From Oceanospirillaceae bacterium (GTDB lineage: Bacteria; Pseudomonadota; Gammaproteobacteria; Pseudomonadales; Oceanobacteraceae), in assembly GCA_002724925.1 (NCBI GenBank), contig PBQA01000016.1, forward strand, positions 404,053 to 468,052: a DNA stretch of 64,000 nucleotides, in the 5' to 3' direction. How positions within the stretch are numbered: the stretch's first letter is position 1; each line of letters starts with the position of its first letter. The notes under the pieces are model-generated. The model was not told where the DNA came from. It was given only the letters and a program-made list of their open reading frames with translations, and searched no databases. This document shows positions 49,952 to 60,163 of this stretch, one piece after another. The translations under genes were made by a program, and so were the position numbers.

Positions 49952-51376
49952 ATGAACACATTATATTCCGACAAGCGGTGCGTTAAGCTGACCAACGCAC
50001 TCAGGTCTGCTTTGCTATTTGTATTAGTTCTTACCAGTCAATACGCCAAAGCAACGACCACCACTGCTATTGCTATGGAAGGTTATATCTATGGTTTCCC
50101 CATCGTTCTGATGGATGAAACCCGCAAAGGTATGACAGGCCCTGAGCGCTCTTGTACGTTCGGTGCAGACATTAACACCTTCAAGCACGTCTTCGACTTG
50201 CCTGACACCGACTTTAAAGCCGTGGTTCGACCAAATGTCGACACGCTTTATTCTTCAGCCATGCTCGACCTGTCTGAGAGTCCTGTCATTCTTACCCTTC
50301 CGGAGGTTTCAGACAGATACGTACTGATGGCCCTTTTGGATGCATGGTCGAATAACTTTGCCGGAATTGATACATCCGGAGGCAACACACTCGCTGGCCA
50401 ATATCTGATTACCGGCCCGGAGTGGCGTGGCCGGATTCCGAATGAAGTGACTCATATCCCTGCTCCGACCAATCTTGTGTGGATCATTGGTCGTACAGAA
50501 CTGCTGGCAGACAACGACCTGGACGCCGTTAATCGGATACAGCGACAGTACCGCCTAAAAACATACCGTCCCTCCCGAAACAGACAAAACAACCAGGCGG
50601 TGAATTGTCTGGAGGACCATGAAAAAGAACCGCCGATTGATGTTGTTCTGAAAATGGATGGTGAAGAGTTCTTCACGCGCTTGTCTGACGTTATGAAAGA
50701 AAATCCACCGCCGGCAGACCAGAAAGGCATGGAATGGTTACTCGGCCAGATAAACACCGGGCGCTATGCAAAAGGTGGCGTCAGTGACTTACCCCGCCAT
50801 AAAAAATGGGCGCTCGATGAGGGAGTCCGCCTGGGGCAAGGCAGTATCGACGGCGCGAAGAAACTGCTCGGTATCGGCGGCTGGGGGCCAAACCCTAAGC
50901 TGATCCCACTGGGTGATTACGGTAAACGCTACTTTATTCGAGCCGTGGTTGCTCAGGTAGGTTTCGGAGCCAATCAGAATAAATACGCCGTCTACCAAAA
51001 CGCTGAAAGAGACAGTCAGCTACAAAAAATGCATGGCAGTAACGACTATACATTCACCTTGAAGGCAGACGATATGCCAGATGTGGGCGCCTTCTGGTCA
51101 ATCACGGTTTATGGTGATGATGGGTTTCTGAAGAATAATGCGCACGCTGCCGCGGTCGGAATCGAGCGCTATGCACTGAGCAGTAATACGCCTTTAGCAA
51201 CCGATGAAAATGGTGATATCACTCTGTATATTTCTTCACAGCCACCACAGGGAGCACCGCTGAGTAACTGGTTACCGGCTCCTGATGAGTATTTTCAGTT
51301 AACTCTGCGTTTTTATGATCCAGACCAGGATATTCTGAATGCTGAGTGGCAAGCACCTGCTGTCGAAAAACAATAA
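49952..51376 (+). CDS. Secreted DUF1254/DUF1214 domain protein
   Basis: 474 residues from ATG 49952 (the ACAGGTG ribosome site decides against an upstream ATG at 49892). A signal peptide ends near YAKA. The DUF1254 domain begins with AMEGYIYGFPIVLMDETRK and VVRPNVDTLYSSAMLDLS, and the DUF1214 domain occupies the C-terminal third (FWSITVYGDDGFL). These proteins are periplasmic or cell-surface and of unknown function, often next to regulators or transporters. The AraC regulator is divergent. Confidence 0.85.
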   Translation: MNTLYSDKRCVKLTNALRSALLFVLVLTSQYAKATTTTAIAMEGYIYGFPIVLMDETRKGMTGPERSCTFGADINTFKHVFDLPDTDFKAVVRPNVDTLYSSAMLDLSESPVILTLPEVSDRYVLMALLDAWSNNFAGIDTSGGNTLAGQYLITGPEWRGRIPNEVTHIPAPTNLVWIIGRTELLADNDLDAVNRIQRQYRLKTYRPSRNRQNNQAVNCLEDHEKEPPIDVVLKMDGEEFFTRLSDVMKENPPPADQKGMEWLLGQINTGRYAKGGVSDLPRHKKWALDEGVRLGQGSIDGAKKLLGIGGWGPNPKLIPLGDYGKRYFIRAVVAQVGFGANQNKYAVYQNAERDSQLQKMHGSNDYTFTLKADDMPDVGAFWSITVYGDDGFLKNNAHAAAVGIERYALSSNTPLATDENGDITLYISSQPPQGAPLSNWLPAPDEYFQLTLRFYDPDQDILNAEWQAPAVEKQ

Positions 51377-51399
51377 TCCAAACCAAGGCGTGGGCCGTA

Positions 51400-53253
51400 T
51401 CAAATACAGATGCGGTCCCGTCCTTCATTCTTAGCTTGGTACAGTTTTTCGTCAGCTCGTTTCAACAGGGTGTAGTAAGAGTTTTCTTTATTCGGCATGG
51501 TCGCAGCAATTCCGATACTGATGGTTAGCCGTACGGTTTGTTGTTTCATCACAACAGGTTCGGATCGCATTGCAGTCCATATCTGTCGTGCCAGTATATG
51601 AGCTGCAGAGGCCTCAGTATCTGGCAGAAGAATGACGAATTCCTCTCCCCCGTAGCGGAATGCCATATCGGCTGGGCGGTTCAGCACGTCCTGAATACGC
51701 AAAGCAGTCTGACGTAATGCTTCATCACCAAATGTATGTCCTTGCGAATCATTCAGGTTTTTAAAGTAGTCGAGGTCGAGCATAATAAGAGACAACGACT
51801 TACCTTCTCTCGCGCCGCGTTCATATTCCCGCTCCAGAACTTCATCAAAATGACGTCGGTTATACAGGCCGGTCAGAGAGTCGGTTGTGCTTATTTTCTC
51901 AAGTCGCGCGTTCGCTTCGCGTAGTTCCTGGGTACGGGCTTTTACCTCTTGGTCGAGGCGCATGTTCTGCTCACGCTCTGTTTCAAGTAACAGCGCCTGG
52001 GCATGAGCCGTATCACGTTGAGCACGTTCTCTGAGTTCTTTATCCATCGCCATTCTTACAGACAAGGCAAAGGCGAAGAGCAGCACCTGCAGTAATTGCC
52101 CCAGAGCCAGAGCGTTATCGAGCAATAAACTATTATTAAAGACCCCTAATTTGCCGAGAATGTACGAAGCGCTACCCAAGGTGTACATGAGCCCGGCAAC
52201 AAAGACTGCGAACGCTGGCGGGTACCCTCGCCGCATTCTGACAATGACTATGGTTGCACCGGTAATAAAAGTCATCATAGACAACAAAAGAGTTGGATAA
52301 ATAACATCTGCGTAAGGGAGGTATAGGCTTAAACCAACCATTACCGCGGAGGTTATCGCCAGCGTCATTGCTGCGATATTGATCCAGCGATGGCTTTCAC
52401 AGATCTTCACGACTTTGGCGATATAAAGCACACCAAAGAAATTTGACGCATTGATCAGTACACTGACCGCGATGTCATTCCAACCTGGCGATTCTGGCCA
52501 GAGAAACTGATAACTACGCCCCCACAATGTGGCCTGAATAAGAGCCATGGTCAGCGACAGTCCACCAAAATAAAGATAACTACGGTCACCCGACGATAGA
52601 AAAATAAGTATGTGATACAACCCCAGCATCACCATAGCGCCAAAGAAAAGCCCCTGAATCCAGGCGCTACTTTCCATAGTCTGCCGTAGCACGACATCTT
52701 CTGAAATAGTCATTGGGACTTCCAGAGACGATCCTGACTGTACTCTCAGGTATACAGATATGGGGGACTCAGATGCTGGTAGAGGTACGGTAAATTCAGG
52801 GCGAAGCAGTACGCGCTCAATAAAATTCAGCCTGTCTCCTAACGGATAAGCGCTAAGCAGATTCTGATGTTCATCAAGGATAAAAATCTGTACATCATCG
52901 AGCATTGGATAATTAACACTCAGCCAGACGATATCCCCCGGATTTCTGTACTTGAACGTTAGCCAGACGGCTGCATCGGTATAACCGAATTGCGGTGGAT
53001 ACTCCCGCACTTTCTCGAACGAACGTTTAAGAACATCATCAAGGGAGGTATCGCCGGACGGATCAAGAAAATAAGACACATCAGGCACGATCTGGCCAAA
53101 CCCCGGTGGCAGCCTGTGTTCATACAGCACCGTTGACGCTATTGCTGTGGTGCTGAGGAGTAGAGTGCTAAAGAACAGCGCACTGACAAATAAAGCACCA
53201 AGTAATGAAGTACCGAAAGGTAACACTGCAACGAGTGCCTGCACTTTGCGCAT
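51400..53253 (-). CDS. 7TM sensor diguanylate cyclase
   Basis: 617 residues. N-terminal signal/membrane helix, a periplasmic 7TMR-DISMED2-like beta domain (about 45-190), seven membrane helices (about 200-400), a coiled coil (about 400-455) and a GGDEF domain. The active-site motif is GGEEF at 535-539, with an intact RxxD inhibitory site (R526-D529) exactly five residues before it. It should synthesise c-di-GMP under product inhibition. No EAL domain. The signal sensed is unknown; it lies between the DUF1254 gene and the copper operon and is not obviously part of either. Confidence 0.9.
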   Translation of the reverse strand: MRKVQALVAVLPFGTSLLGALFVSALFFSTLLLSTTAIASTVLYEHRLPPGFGQIVPDVSYFLDPSGDTSLDDVLKRSFEKVREYPPQFGYTDAAVWLTFKYRNPGDIVWLSVNYPMLDDVQIFILDEHQNLLSAYPLGDRLNFIERVLLRPEFTVPLPASESPISVYLRVQSGSSLEVPMTISEDVVLRQTMESSAWIQGLFFGAMVMLGLYHILIFLSSGDRSYLYFGGLSLTMALIQATLWGRSYQFLWPESPGWNDIAVSVLINASNFFGVLYIAKVVKICESHRWINIAAMTLAITSAVMVGLSLYLPYADVIYPTLLLSMMTFITGATIVIVRMRRGYPPAFAVFVAGLMYTLGSASYILGKLGVFNNSLLLDNALALGQLLQVLLFAFALSVRMAMDKELRERAQRDTAHAQALLLETEREQNMRLDQEVKARTQELREANARLEKISTTDSLTGLYNRRHFDEVLEREYERGAREGKSLSLIMLDLDYFKNLNDSQGHTFGDEALRQTALRIQDVLNRPADMAFRYGGEEFVILLPDTEASAAHILARQIWTAMRSEPVVMKQQTVRLTISIGIAATMPNKENSYYTLLKRADEKLYQAKNEGRDRICI

Positions 53254-53445
53254 CGGCTGCTCCTAAATATTCAGGAGTTCAGTGTATGTAAAATATTCCT
53301 TATATCCTGTGAGATTTGGTTAATTTTATAAGGCATTCCACAACGATATGTCTGTTTTTAGTTGTTATGTGATCTTACGCACAGAGTCATAACTGACCAC
53401 ATTCACAAGGTTGTTGTCAGCCATGACTCATCGGTCTGCGGTGTT

Positions 53446-56400
53446 TCAATACAGGTGGCGTTTATGTACCAGGTAATAGACCGCTGGCACCACCAATAGG
53501 GTCAGTACCAATGCGCTGATCATTCCGCCCACCATAGGCGCGGCAATACGACTCATGATCTCAGAACCGGTGCCTGTTCCCACCAGCACGGGCAGCAAGC
53601 CGACAATAATGGCCGCTGCAGTCATCGCTTTCGGGCGAACCCTGAGCGCTCCCCCCTCCATGACTGCCTGGCGGAGGTCTTCAAGCGACAGCTTTCTGCC
53701 CTCCTGTTCAGCCAGCTGTCTTTTCTGCTCCAGACACTGATTCAGAAACACCAACATAATCACCGACAGCTCAGTCGCAACACCGGCCAATGCAATGAAA
53801 CCGACACCTGCAGCAACCGAGATGTGGTACCCAAGGATATACATCAACCATACCGAGCCGACTAATGCTAATGGCAGACTGGCGATAATAATGGCGACGT
53901 CTGAAAAACGACGGAAATTCATTGCCAACAGCAGAACAATCAGAGCCAGCGTCAACGGCACGATATACGTCAGCTTCTTTTTCGCCCGCTGCATGTACTC
54001 ATATTGCCCGGCCCAGGTGAGCGAGTACCCCGGCGGTAACTCCAGCTGCGAATTAAGGCGATCTCTGGCCTGCTCTATGTAGGTTGCAAAGTCGACATCA
54101 TCGACGTCAATGTATGTCCAGCCACTGGGGCGACCATTTTCGCTTTTGATTGCAGGAGGGCCGCTTTCAACCCGAACCTCAGCAATGTCTCCGAGACGGA
54201 TATGTACACCGGATTCAGTGACAACCGGTAATGCCTCCAACGCTTCTGGGGAATCCCGGTAGGATTGCGGATAACGCACATTCACCGGATAACGCTCCAG
54301 CCCTTCGACAGTCGTCGCCAACGTCTGGCCGCCGACAGAAGACGCGATAATGTCATGTACATCTGCCATATTCAGACCGTAACGGGCTGCGGCCCAACGA
54401 TCCGGCTCAATCGTAATATACCGACCAGCGGAGACCCGTTCTGAATAAACCGAGCGTGTGCCTTTCAGGTCGCCGAGTAATTCTTCGAGCGCTCTGCCAA
54501 GCGACTCAATCTGGTCAAGATCAGGGCCGGAGATCTTAATCCCCAGAGGCGTTTTAATGCCCGTGGATAGCATATCGATCCGGGTTTTGATGGGCATCAC
54601 CCAGGCATTGGTCAGGCCAGGAAACTTCACCAGCGCATCCAGCTCTGCCTTGAGCTTGTCGGTCGTCATGCCGTCGCGCCATTCGCTTTTCGGGTGCAGC
54701 TGGATGAAGGTTTCAATCATGGTCAGTGGCGCTGGGTCAGTGGCGGTATCAGCACGACCGACTTTACCGAAAACGCTCTTTACCTCTGGAACGGTGGCAA
54801 TCAGCTTATCCGTCTGCTGTAACAGCTCCCGTGCTTTACCCACCGACAATCCGGCATACGTCGTCGGCATATACATGAGGTCACCTTCATCAAGCTCCGG
54901 CATAAACTCACTGCCCAGCTTCTGTGCTGGCCATAACGTCAACAACACAAGAATCAGTGCCGCAACAATAACCGCCACCGGATAACGCAAAACTCCTTTT
55001 AACAGCGGCTGATACAGGCCAACGAGAACTCGGTTTACCGGATTACTGGATTCACTGCGGATATTTCCTCGTACGAAATAGCCCATTAATACCGGCACCA
55101 ATGTAATCGCAAGCGCCGCACTGGCCGCCATCGCGTACGTTTTGGTGAAGGCTAAGGGCGCAAACATCCGTCCTTCCTGAGCTTCAAGGGTAAAGACCGG
55201 AATAAAGCTGATGGTAATAATTAACAGGCTGAAAAACAGCGCCGGGCCGACCTCAGACGCTGAGCGGATAACAATCTGCCAGCGATTATCATTTGTGACT
55301 TTGGTGCGCTCCATATGCTTATGCATATTTTCAATCATAACGATCGCACCATCGATCATGGCGCCGATAGCAATGGCGATACCGCCGAGCGACATGATAT
55401 TTGCGTTAAGCCCCTGTAATTTCATCACCAGAAACGCTGTCAGAATACCGACTGGCAAGCTGATCAGTGCGACAAAACCCGAACGGATATGAAACAGGAA
55501 TAGCAGACACACCAGAATCACCACGATGAATTCTTCGGCCAGTTTTTCCCAAAGATTATCGACGGCACGATCAATTAACGCGGAGCGATCATACACAGGA
55601 ATGATTTCAACGCCATCAGGTAAACCTGGCGTTAATTCTTCGAGCCGTGCTTTCACTGAATTAATAGTATTCGCAGCGTTTTCACCGTAGCGCATCACCA
55701 CAATCCCGCCGACGACTTCACCCTTACCATTGAGTTCGGCAATACCACGACGCATCTGCGGGCCCACCTCAACACGCGCAACGTCTTTAAGGAGCAGTGG
55801 TGTACCAAACTCTGACAGACCCAGAGGAATCTGCTCAATATCTTCGCGACTTTCAAGATATCCCGTGGCGCGAATCATGTACTCGGCCTCGGCCATTTCG
55901 ATTACTGAGGCACCGCTTTCCTGATTCGCTCGTTTTACCGCATTGCGGATATGCGCCAGAGGGAGATCAAATGCACGTAAGGCTTCAGGGTCAACGACGA
56001 TCTGATACTGACGCACCATACCGCCAAGGCTCGCTACTTCTGAAACGCCTTCAACCGACTGCAACTCATATTTCAGAAACCAGTCCTGCAGCGTGCGCAA
56101 CTCGCTGAGGTCGAGATTGCCTGTCGGGTCTGTCAGAGCATAGATATAGACCCAACCGACACCGGTGGCGTCCGGGCCAAGCTGTGGCGTTGCCTGCTCA
56201 GGTAACTGAGGCGCTATCTGTGACAGGTATTCCAGCACCCGCGAGCGCGCCCAGTACATATCGGTATCGTCATCAAAAATAACGTAGACGTAAGAGTCGC
56301 CGAAGAAAGAATAACCACGCACGGTCGTTGCCCCCGGCACCGACATCATGGCAGTACTCAATGGATAGGTGACCTGATTTTCAACGACTTCAGGAGACTG

Positions 56401-56565
56401 GCCGGGATAACTGGTTTTAATAATGACCTGAACATCGGATAAATCCGGAATGGCATCAACGGGGGTATTTTTTACTGACCAAAGGCCCGCTCCCGCCAGC
56501 ATGATGGTGACCAGCAACACCATCAGACGATTATTCACCGACCAACGAATGATCGCTTCAATCAT
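53446..56565 (-). CDS. cusA: CusA-type heavy-metal RND efflux pump
   Basis: 1039 residues from ATG 56565, where it overlaps cusB by 8 nt; the ATG at 56580 adds five residues and is less likely. Twelve membrane helices. The TM4 segment GAMIDGAIVMIENM has the HME-RND acidic residue. The Met cluster expected for Cu(I)/Ag(I) transport is present: LMYMPTTYAG and RIDMLSTGIKTPLGIKI, matching E. coli CusA Met residues 573 and 623. It pumps Cu+/Ag+ out with CusB and CusC. Confidence 0.93.
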   Translation of the reverse strand: MIEAIIRWSVNNRLMVLLVTIMLAGAGLWSVKNTPVDAIPDLSDVQVIIKTSYPGQSPEVVENQVTYPLSTAMMSVPGATTVRGYSFFGDSYVYVIFDDDTDMYWARSRVLEYLSQIAPQLPEQATPQLGPDATGVGWVYIYALTDPTGNLDLSELRTLQDWFLKYELQSVEGVSEVASLGGMVRQYQIVVDPEALRAFDLPLAHIRNAVKRANQESGASVIEMAEAEYMIRATGYLESREDIEQIPLGLSEFGTPLLLKDVARVEVGPQMRRGIAELNGKGEVVGGIVVMRYGENAANTINSVKARLEELTPGLPDGVEIIPVYDRSALIDRAVDNLWEKLAEEFIVVILVCLLFLFHIRSGFVALISLPVGILTAFLVMKLQGLNANIMSLGGIAIAIGAMIDGAIVMIENMHKHMERTKVTNDNRWQIVIRSASEVGPALFFSLLIITISFIPVFTLEAQEGRMFAPLAFTKTYAMAASAALAITLVPVLMGYFVRGNIRSESSNPVNRVLVGLYQPLLKGVLRYPVAVIVAALILVLLTLWPAQKLGSEFMPELDEGDLMYMPTTYAGLSVGKARELLQQTDKLIATVPEVKSVFGKVGRADTATDPAPLTMIETFIQLHPKSEWRDGMTTDKLKAELDALVKFPGLTNAWVMPIKTRIDMLSTGIKTPLGIKISGPDLDQIESLGRALEELLGDLKGTRSVYSERVSAGRYITIEPDRWAAARYGLNMADVHDIIASSVGGQTLATTVEGLERYPVNVRYPQSYRDSPEALEALPVVTESGVHIRLGDIAEVRVESGPPAIKSENGRPSGWTYIDVDDVDFATYIEQARDRLNSQLELPPGYSLTWAGQYEYMQRAKKKLTYIVPLTLALIVLLLAMNFRRFSDVAIIIASLPLALVGSVWLMYILGYHISVAAGVGFIALAGVATELSVIMLVFLNQCLEQKRQLAEQEGRKLSLEDLRQAVMEGGALRVRPKAMTAAAIIVGLLPVLVGTGTGSEIMSRIAAPMVGGMISALVLTLLVVPAVYYLVHKRHLY

Positions 56566-58123
56566 GATCGTGACCCTCACTCATATCCGCTGACATATCC
56601 ATATCCGCCGACATATCCATACCCGCCGACTCATTCGTGCCCGTCGCATTGCCCATATCACCAGTCATCGGTGGATGGACGCTTATCACAGTGAATTCAC
56701 CCTGATCGACTTTAAATACAAAGTGAATACGGTCACCTTCATTCAGGTCGGACAAATCAAGCTCGTCAGATAAACGGAAATCCATAGTGGCGGCCGGACG
56801 GTTCCACTTCTCAATCGGCCCACGACTGATATTGGCAACCCTGGCTGTTTTATCTAGACGGTTAACCACACCATCTGCCATTGCCTTGGGTGCTTCAGAA
56901 TCCCGCTCTGCCATATTCATGTCGTGTTCAAAACGGCTTAAATCGGCTTTTTTCGCAGACTCAGAATCAATCATAAATTGTGCGGAAATAACAACCTCAT
57001 CACCCGCTTCCAGACCCCGGTATATTTCTACTGAATCAGCATCTGAGCGACCGCTTTCTACCGGTACTGAGCGGTATTTACCGCTGCCCGTTTTTAAAAC
57101 CACTCGCGTGCTGTTATCGATGCGGATAAGCGCATCACGGGGGATCAGCAGGGCTTCTTTCCCCTCGGGAGTTATGACCACACGGGTGTACATCCCCGGC
57201 ATCAAGGATTCCGCCGGGCTGGTCAGGCGAATACGTACCTGTGCCGTACGTGTTTTCGTATTCAGGGCCGGATAGAGATAGTCAACTACGCCAGTCCACG
57301 ACTTTCCCGGTGACGCCTCACTGCGTATCTCAGCAGTTTCGCCACCTTTGATAAAACTCAGATCGTCAGTAAATACATCGCTCGTTATCCAGACCTGTGA
57401 TGCCTGCGCCAGTGTCAGTACTTCTGTACCCGGAGCGACGTACATCCCCTGTCGTACATTTAACTGATCAACAACGCCCGACTGCGGTGCCCGCATTGTC
57501 AGTGTCTGACTGACACGGCGTTTTTTTTCAATTTCGCGAATACTGTCTTCAGGCACCTGCAATGCCTGTAATCTTAAGCGTGATGCCGAAGCGAGTTGCT
57601 CATTACCACGACGTAAGGCAAGTAAATACTCTTCCTGTGCATTGACCAAGGTGGGTGAATAAATATCGTACAGTGGCGCGCCTTTTTCGACCGGATCACC
57701 TTCTGAGCGGACATGCAGTTTCTCAATCCAGCCTTCGGTGCGAGGATGAATATGCAAGACATAATCATCGTTATATTCAACATAGCCCGCCGAACGAACG
57801 ACAGGATTGAGAATCCCGCGCCTGACTTCGGCGGTGCGCACCCCAAAACTATGCTCGAGTGCAGGGGCAACAAGAACGGTGCCGGCAGCGTCTTCCTGAG
57901 AGTTCTCCTCATAGACAGGCACCAGATCCATTCCCATGGGCGACTTGCCCGGCCCATCGCGACGATAGTCCGGGTCCATCGGAGCAACCCAGTAAAGCGG
58001 CTCGTTATTTTTCTGAGCATTACCACTGTTTTCAGAACTGCCATCAGAAAACTGACCAGCACTCCAGTAAACGAAAAGACCGACGGCAACCCCTGCAGCA
58101 AATATCACTGAATTATTTTTCAT
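56558..58123 (-). CDS. cusB: CusB-type membrane-fusion protein with heavy-metal-binding and CusF-like domains
   Basis: 521 residues. A membrane anchor is followed by a heavy-metal-binding YWVAPMDPDYRRDGPGKSPM segment (about 43-65), the periplasmic adaptor (lipoyl/barrel-sandwich and beta-barrel domains, about 90-390) and a CusF-like OB domain near 415-485. In that domain the CusF ligands are mostly lost: the segment reads NRPAATMDF, keeping only the second Met. A Met/His tail (GMDMSADMDMSADMSEGHDH) ends the protein. It overlaps cusC by 11 nt. Confidence 0.9.
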   Translation of the reverse strand: MKNNSVIFAAGVAVGLFVYWSAGQFSDGSSENSGNAQKNNEPLYWVAPMDPDYRRDGPGKSPMGMDLVPVYEENSQEDAAGTVLVAPALEHSFGVRTAEVRRGILNPVVRSAGYVEYNDDYVLHIHPRTEGWIEKLHVRSEGDPVEKGAPLYDIYSPTLVNAQEEYLLALRRGNEQLASASRLRLQALQVPEDSIREIEKKRRVSQTLTMRAPQSGVVDQLNVRQGMYVAPGTEVLTLAQASQVWITSDVFTDDLSFIKGGETAEIRSEASPGKSWTGVVDYLYPALNTKTRTAQVRIRLTSPAESLMPGMYTRVVITPEGKEALLIPRDALIRIDNSTRVVLKTGSGKYRSVPVESGRSDADSVEIYRGLEAGDEVVISAQFMIDSESAKKADLSRFEHDMNMAERDSEAPKAMADGVVNRLDKTARVANISRGPIEKWNRPAATMDFRLSDELDLSDLNEGDRIHFVFKVDQGEFTVISVHPPMTGDMGNATGTNESAGMDMSADMDMSADMSEGHDHD

Positions 58124-59441
58124 TTTTTAATTCCCCTGAAGATGAAGAGCCTGACGTTGGCGATTCGGTTGATGACAAAGCCGTCGCAGATAAATAGCGA
58201 ATATCCGCCAGTGTGCGATGCAGGCTGGTTTCTATTTTTAGTCGCGCAAGGCGTGTATTCAGTACAGACGTACGGACTTTCACCACAGAGGGGAAATCAC
58301 CACGATCAGAGTGATACGCAGACAACGCAGCGGATGCCTGCTCCTGCACCTGAGGCAATAACTGCTGCTGATAGAAGGTTTTGCGTTCATACAGATAGGC
58401 ATATTCAGTCATCGCCGCCGAAAGCTCACTGCGCATCCGGCGCAATAGCAGTGTCTTATCCGTACGCAGAGCTTCCGTATCGGCTACTGCAGCACTGACT
58501 TCCCGATCCTGACGGTTGCCAGTAAATAACGGCAGATCAAATGTCACTCCGACCGACATCAGATCCGCACGGTTATTGCCCATCAGATCATCATCGCGGT
58601 ACCCGTATTTTGCTGTCAGCCCCCAGGCCGGGCGATAAGACTGACGCGCCAACGCCTCGCCGGTTTCACTCGACTGGATACGACGTTCAAATGCCAGTAC
58701 CTGTGGATGCTGGATGACGGTTTCTGCGGTGGGGAGCTGATCTGGTGTCGGCCCTTTGGATAACCCGACAAATTGCCCTGACTCAAAAACCTCCCCGGAC
58801 TCACTCAGCCACTCGCCCAGTTGTTGACGGGTAACCGCTAATGCTTGCCTGAGTTCGGCAAGACGATCTTCAAGGCGAATCAGCTCGACGTTGGCCTCAA
58901 CCACATCCTGCTGGCGGGTGTTATTTAGTCCCGATGCATAACCTGCCCGGGCGGCATCGACCAACTGACGAAGCAGATCACGCTCCTGCTCCATCAGCTT
59001 GATGCTTTCCTGAGCCTCATAACCTTGCAACCAAAGACGAGTGACTGCCTGCTCGACTTTGAGGGAACGATCCTGTCGTAATAAGGGTTGCTGCGAAGAT
59101 AGCTCACGGTTCTTCTGTGCACTCAGAGCACGACTGTCCCCGCGGGGGAACATCTGCGTCACCGCAACACTTAACTGCGTCATCGGCTCCTGCTGGATAT
59201 CAAAGGTATCCACAGGGAAGTTTCCCGCAGTCAGTGTGACTGACGGGTCTGGCAATGAGCCACTTGATTCAGCCCGGTCAATCAGAGCCTGCTCGCGCCG
59301 CGCACTGCTGGTTTGCCACAGGTCCTGTTCAAGCGCCTGCTCGATAGCCTGATTGAGTGTCAGCTCAGCAGAAAACACCTGACCTGATAACGTCAGCGCG
59401 ACAAGACCTAACCACCGCGCACTGGATAATTTTAACGACAT
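58113..59441 (-). CDS. cusC: CusC-type TolC-family outer-membrane efflux protein
   Basis: 442 residues: a signal peptide (cleavage near VFSA) followed by long paired coiled-coil helices of two OEP repeats (ELTLNQAIEQALEQDLW opens the first). No lipobox Cys near the signal end, unlike E. coli CusC. It makes the outer-membrane channel of the pump. First intact gene of the minus-strand cusCBA operon. Confidence 0.85.
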   Translation of the reverse strand: MSLKLSSARWLGLVALTLSGQVFSAELTLNQAIEQALEQDLWQTSSARREQALIDRAESSGSLPDPSVTLTAGNFPVDTFDIQQEPMTQLSVAVTQMFPRGDSRALSAQKNRELSSQQPLLRQDRSLKVEQAVTRLWLQGYEAQESIKLMEQERDLLRQLVDAARAGYASGLNNTRQQDVVEANVELIRLEDRLAELRQALAVTRQQLGEWLSESGEVFESGQFVGLSKGPTPDQLPTAETVIQHPQVLAFERRIQSSETGEALARQSYRPAWGLTAKYGYRDDDLMGNNRADLMSVGVTFDLPLFTGNRQDREVSAAVADTEALRTDKTLLLRRMRSELSAAMTEYAYLYERKTFYQQQLLPQVQEQASAALSAYHSDRGDFPSVVKVRTSVLNTRLARLKIETSLHRTLADIRYLSATALSSTESPTSGSSSSGELKNEK

Positions 59442-59539
59442 AACAAAGCGTCTCTGGCTTTCGCCTCTAAAGAGAAAAACTTAAAAAATAGCTATAAATG
59501 AGGCGTGCAAACCCGTATTCCGGGCGCACTTATCCTGGG

Positions 59540-59950
59540 TCAGGCCAGAATGGGTGGGCGGTAGAGAGAATCCGCAACAGAAGGATGATCTTGAGCGACC
59601 ATCGAAGAGATTGAGCTTGTAATATTGATGACAGGAATCGACACGCTGAGCCCCGTCAGCCCCATAATATGCACAGAGCATTCAGGCATATCACACGTGC
59701 CACTGTCGCAGCAGTTATGGCTGTTCGGTTCGGAAGCTTTACTGATGTCATTCCCATGATGCTCATGCATCGAATGGTCATGCGCCATCTACGTACTAAC
59801 TATGTCGGATGAACCACCATGACCCAGGCTGCACAACGACCCGGCAGCCAACACCGGCTGAGCCAGAATAGCCAGCAACATAAGCAATACACCGGAAAAT
59901 CGGAAACGTCGCGACATCAGCACTCTGAAGAAACCATATAAGACACTCAT
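59540..59950 (-). pseudogene. His/Cys-rich secreted protein (DUF2946-like) split by an amber codon
   Basis: From ATG 59950 (or 59917, MSRRFRFSGV) the frame reads a clear signal peptide (LLMLLAILAQPVLA), then GSLCSLGHGGSSDIVST, then TAG at 59789-59791, and continues in the same frame without a gap: MAHDHSMHEHHGND, NCCDSGTCDMPEC, ending ADSLYRPPILA. The whole resembles small exported Cys/His-rich proteins that sit beside copper operons (DUF2946/CopL-like). Either the stop is a recent mutation, a sequencing error, or it is read through. The downstream part alone starts at ATG 59788 (82 residues) but lacks a signal peptide. Confidence 0.65.
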
Positions 59951-59983
59951 AGGTTAAATCTCCAGGCGCGCGGCGTCAATTTT

Positions 59984-60010
59984 CCCCACGTTACCCCACG
60001 CAACCCCACG
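59984..60010. repeat. Three CCCCACG repeats phased at 10 bp
   Basis: CCCCACG at 59984-59990, 59994-60000 and 60004-60010, followed by a partial TTCCACG copy. The exact 10-nt spacing puts all copies on one helix face, as in sites of OmpR-class response regulators. It sits in the 213-nt interval between the divergent copper cluster and the large repeat gene; nothing else is seen there. Confidence 0.6.
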
Positions 60011-60163
60011 CAAATTCCACGGAATCTGATTCAGATGAAGAGGCCAGTATGGTAACCTCCTGCCACATTGAATTCATACAGGGATGTATGCACTCGAAGA
60101 ATACAGCGGACTCACGCTGTAAGACCTCTGACGTGCCTCCCTGACATGGGAGAGCCACCAATA

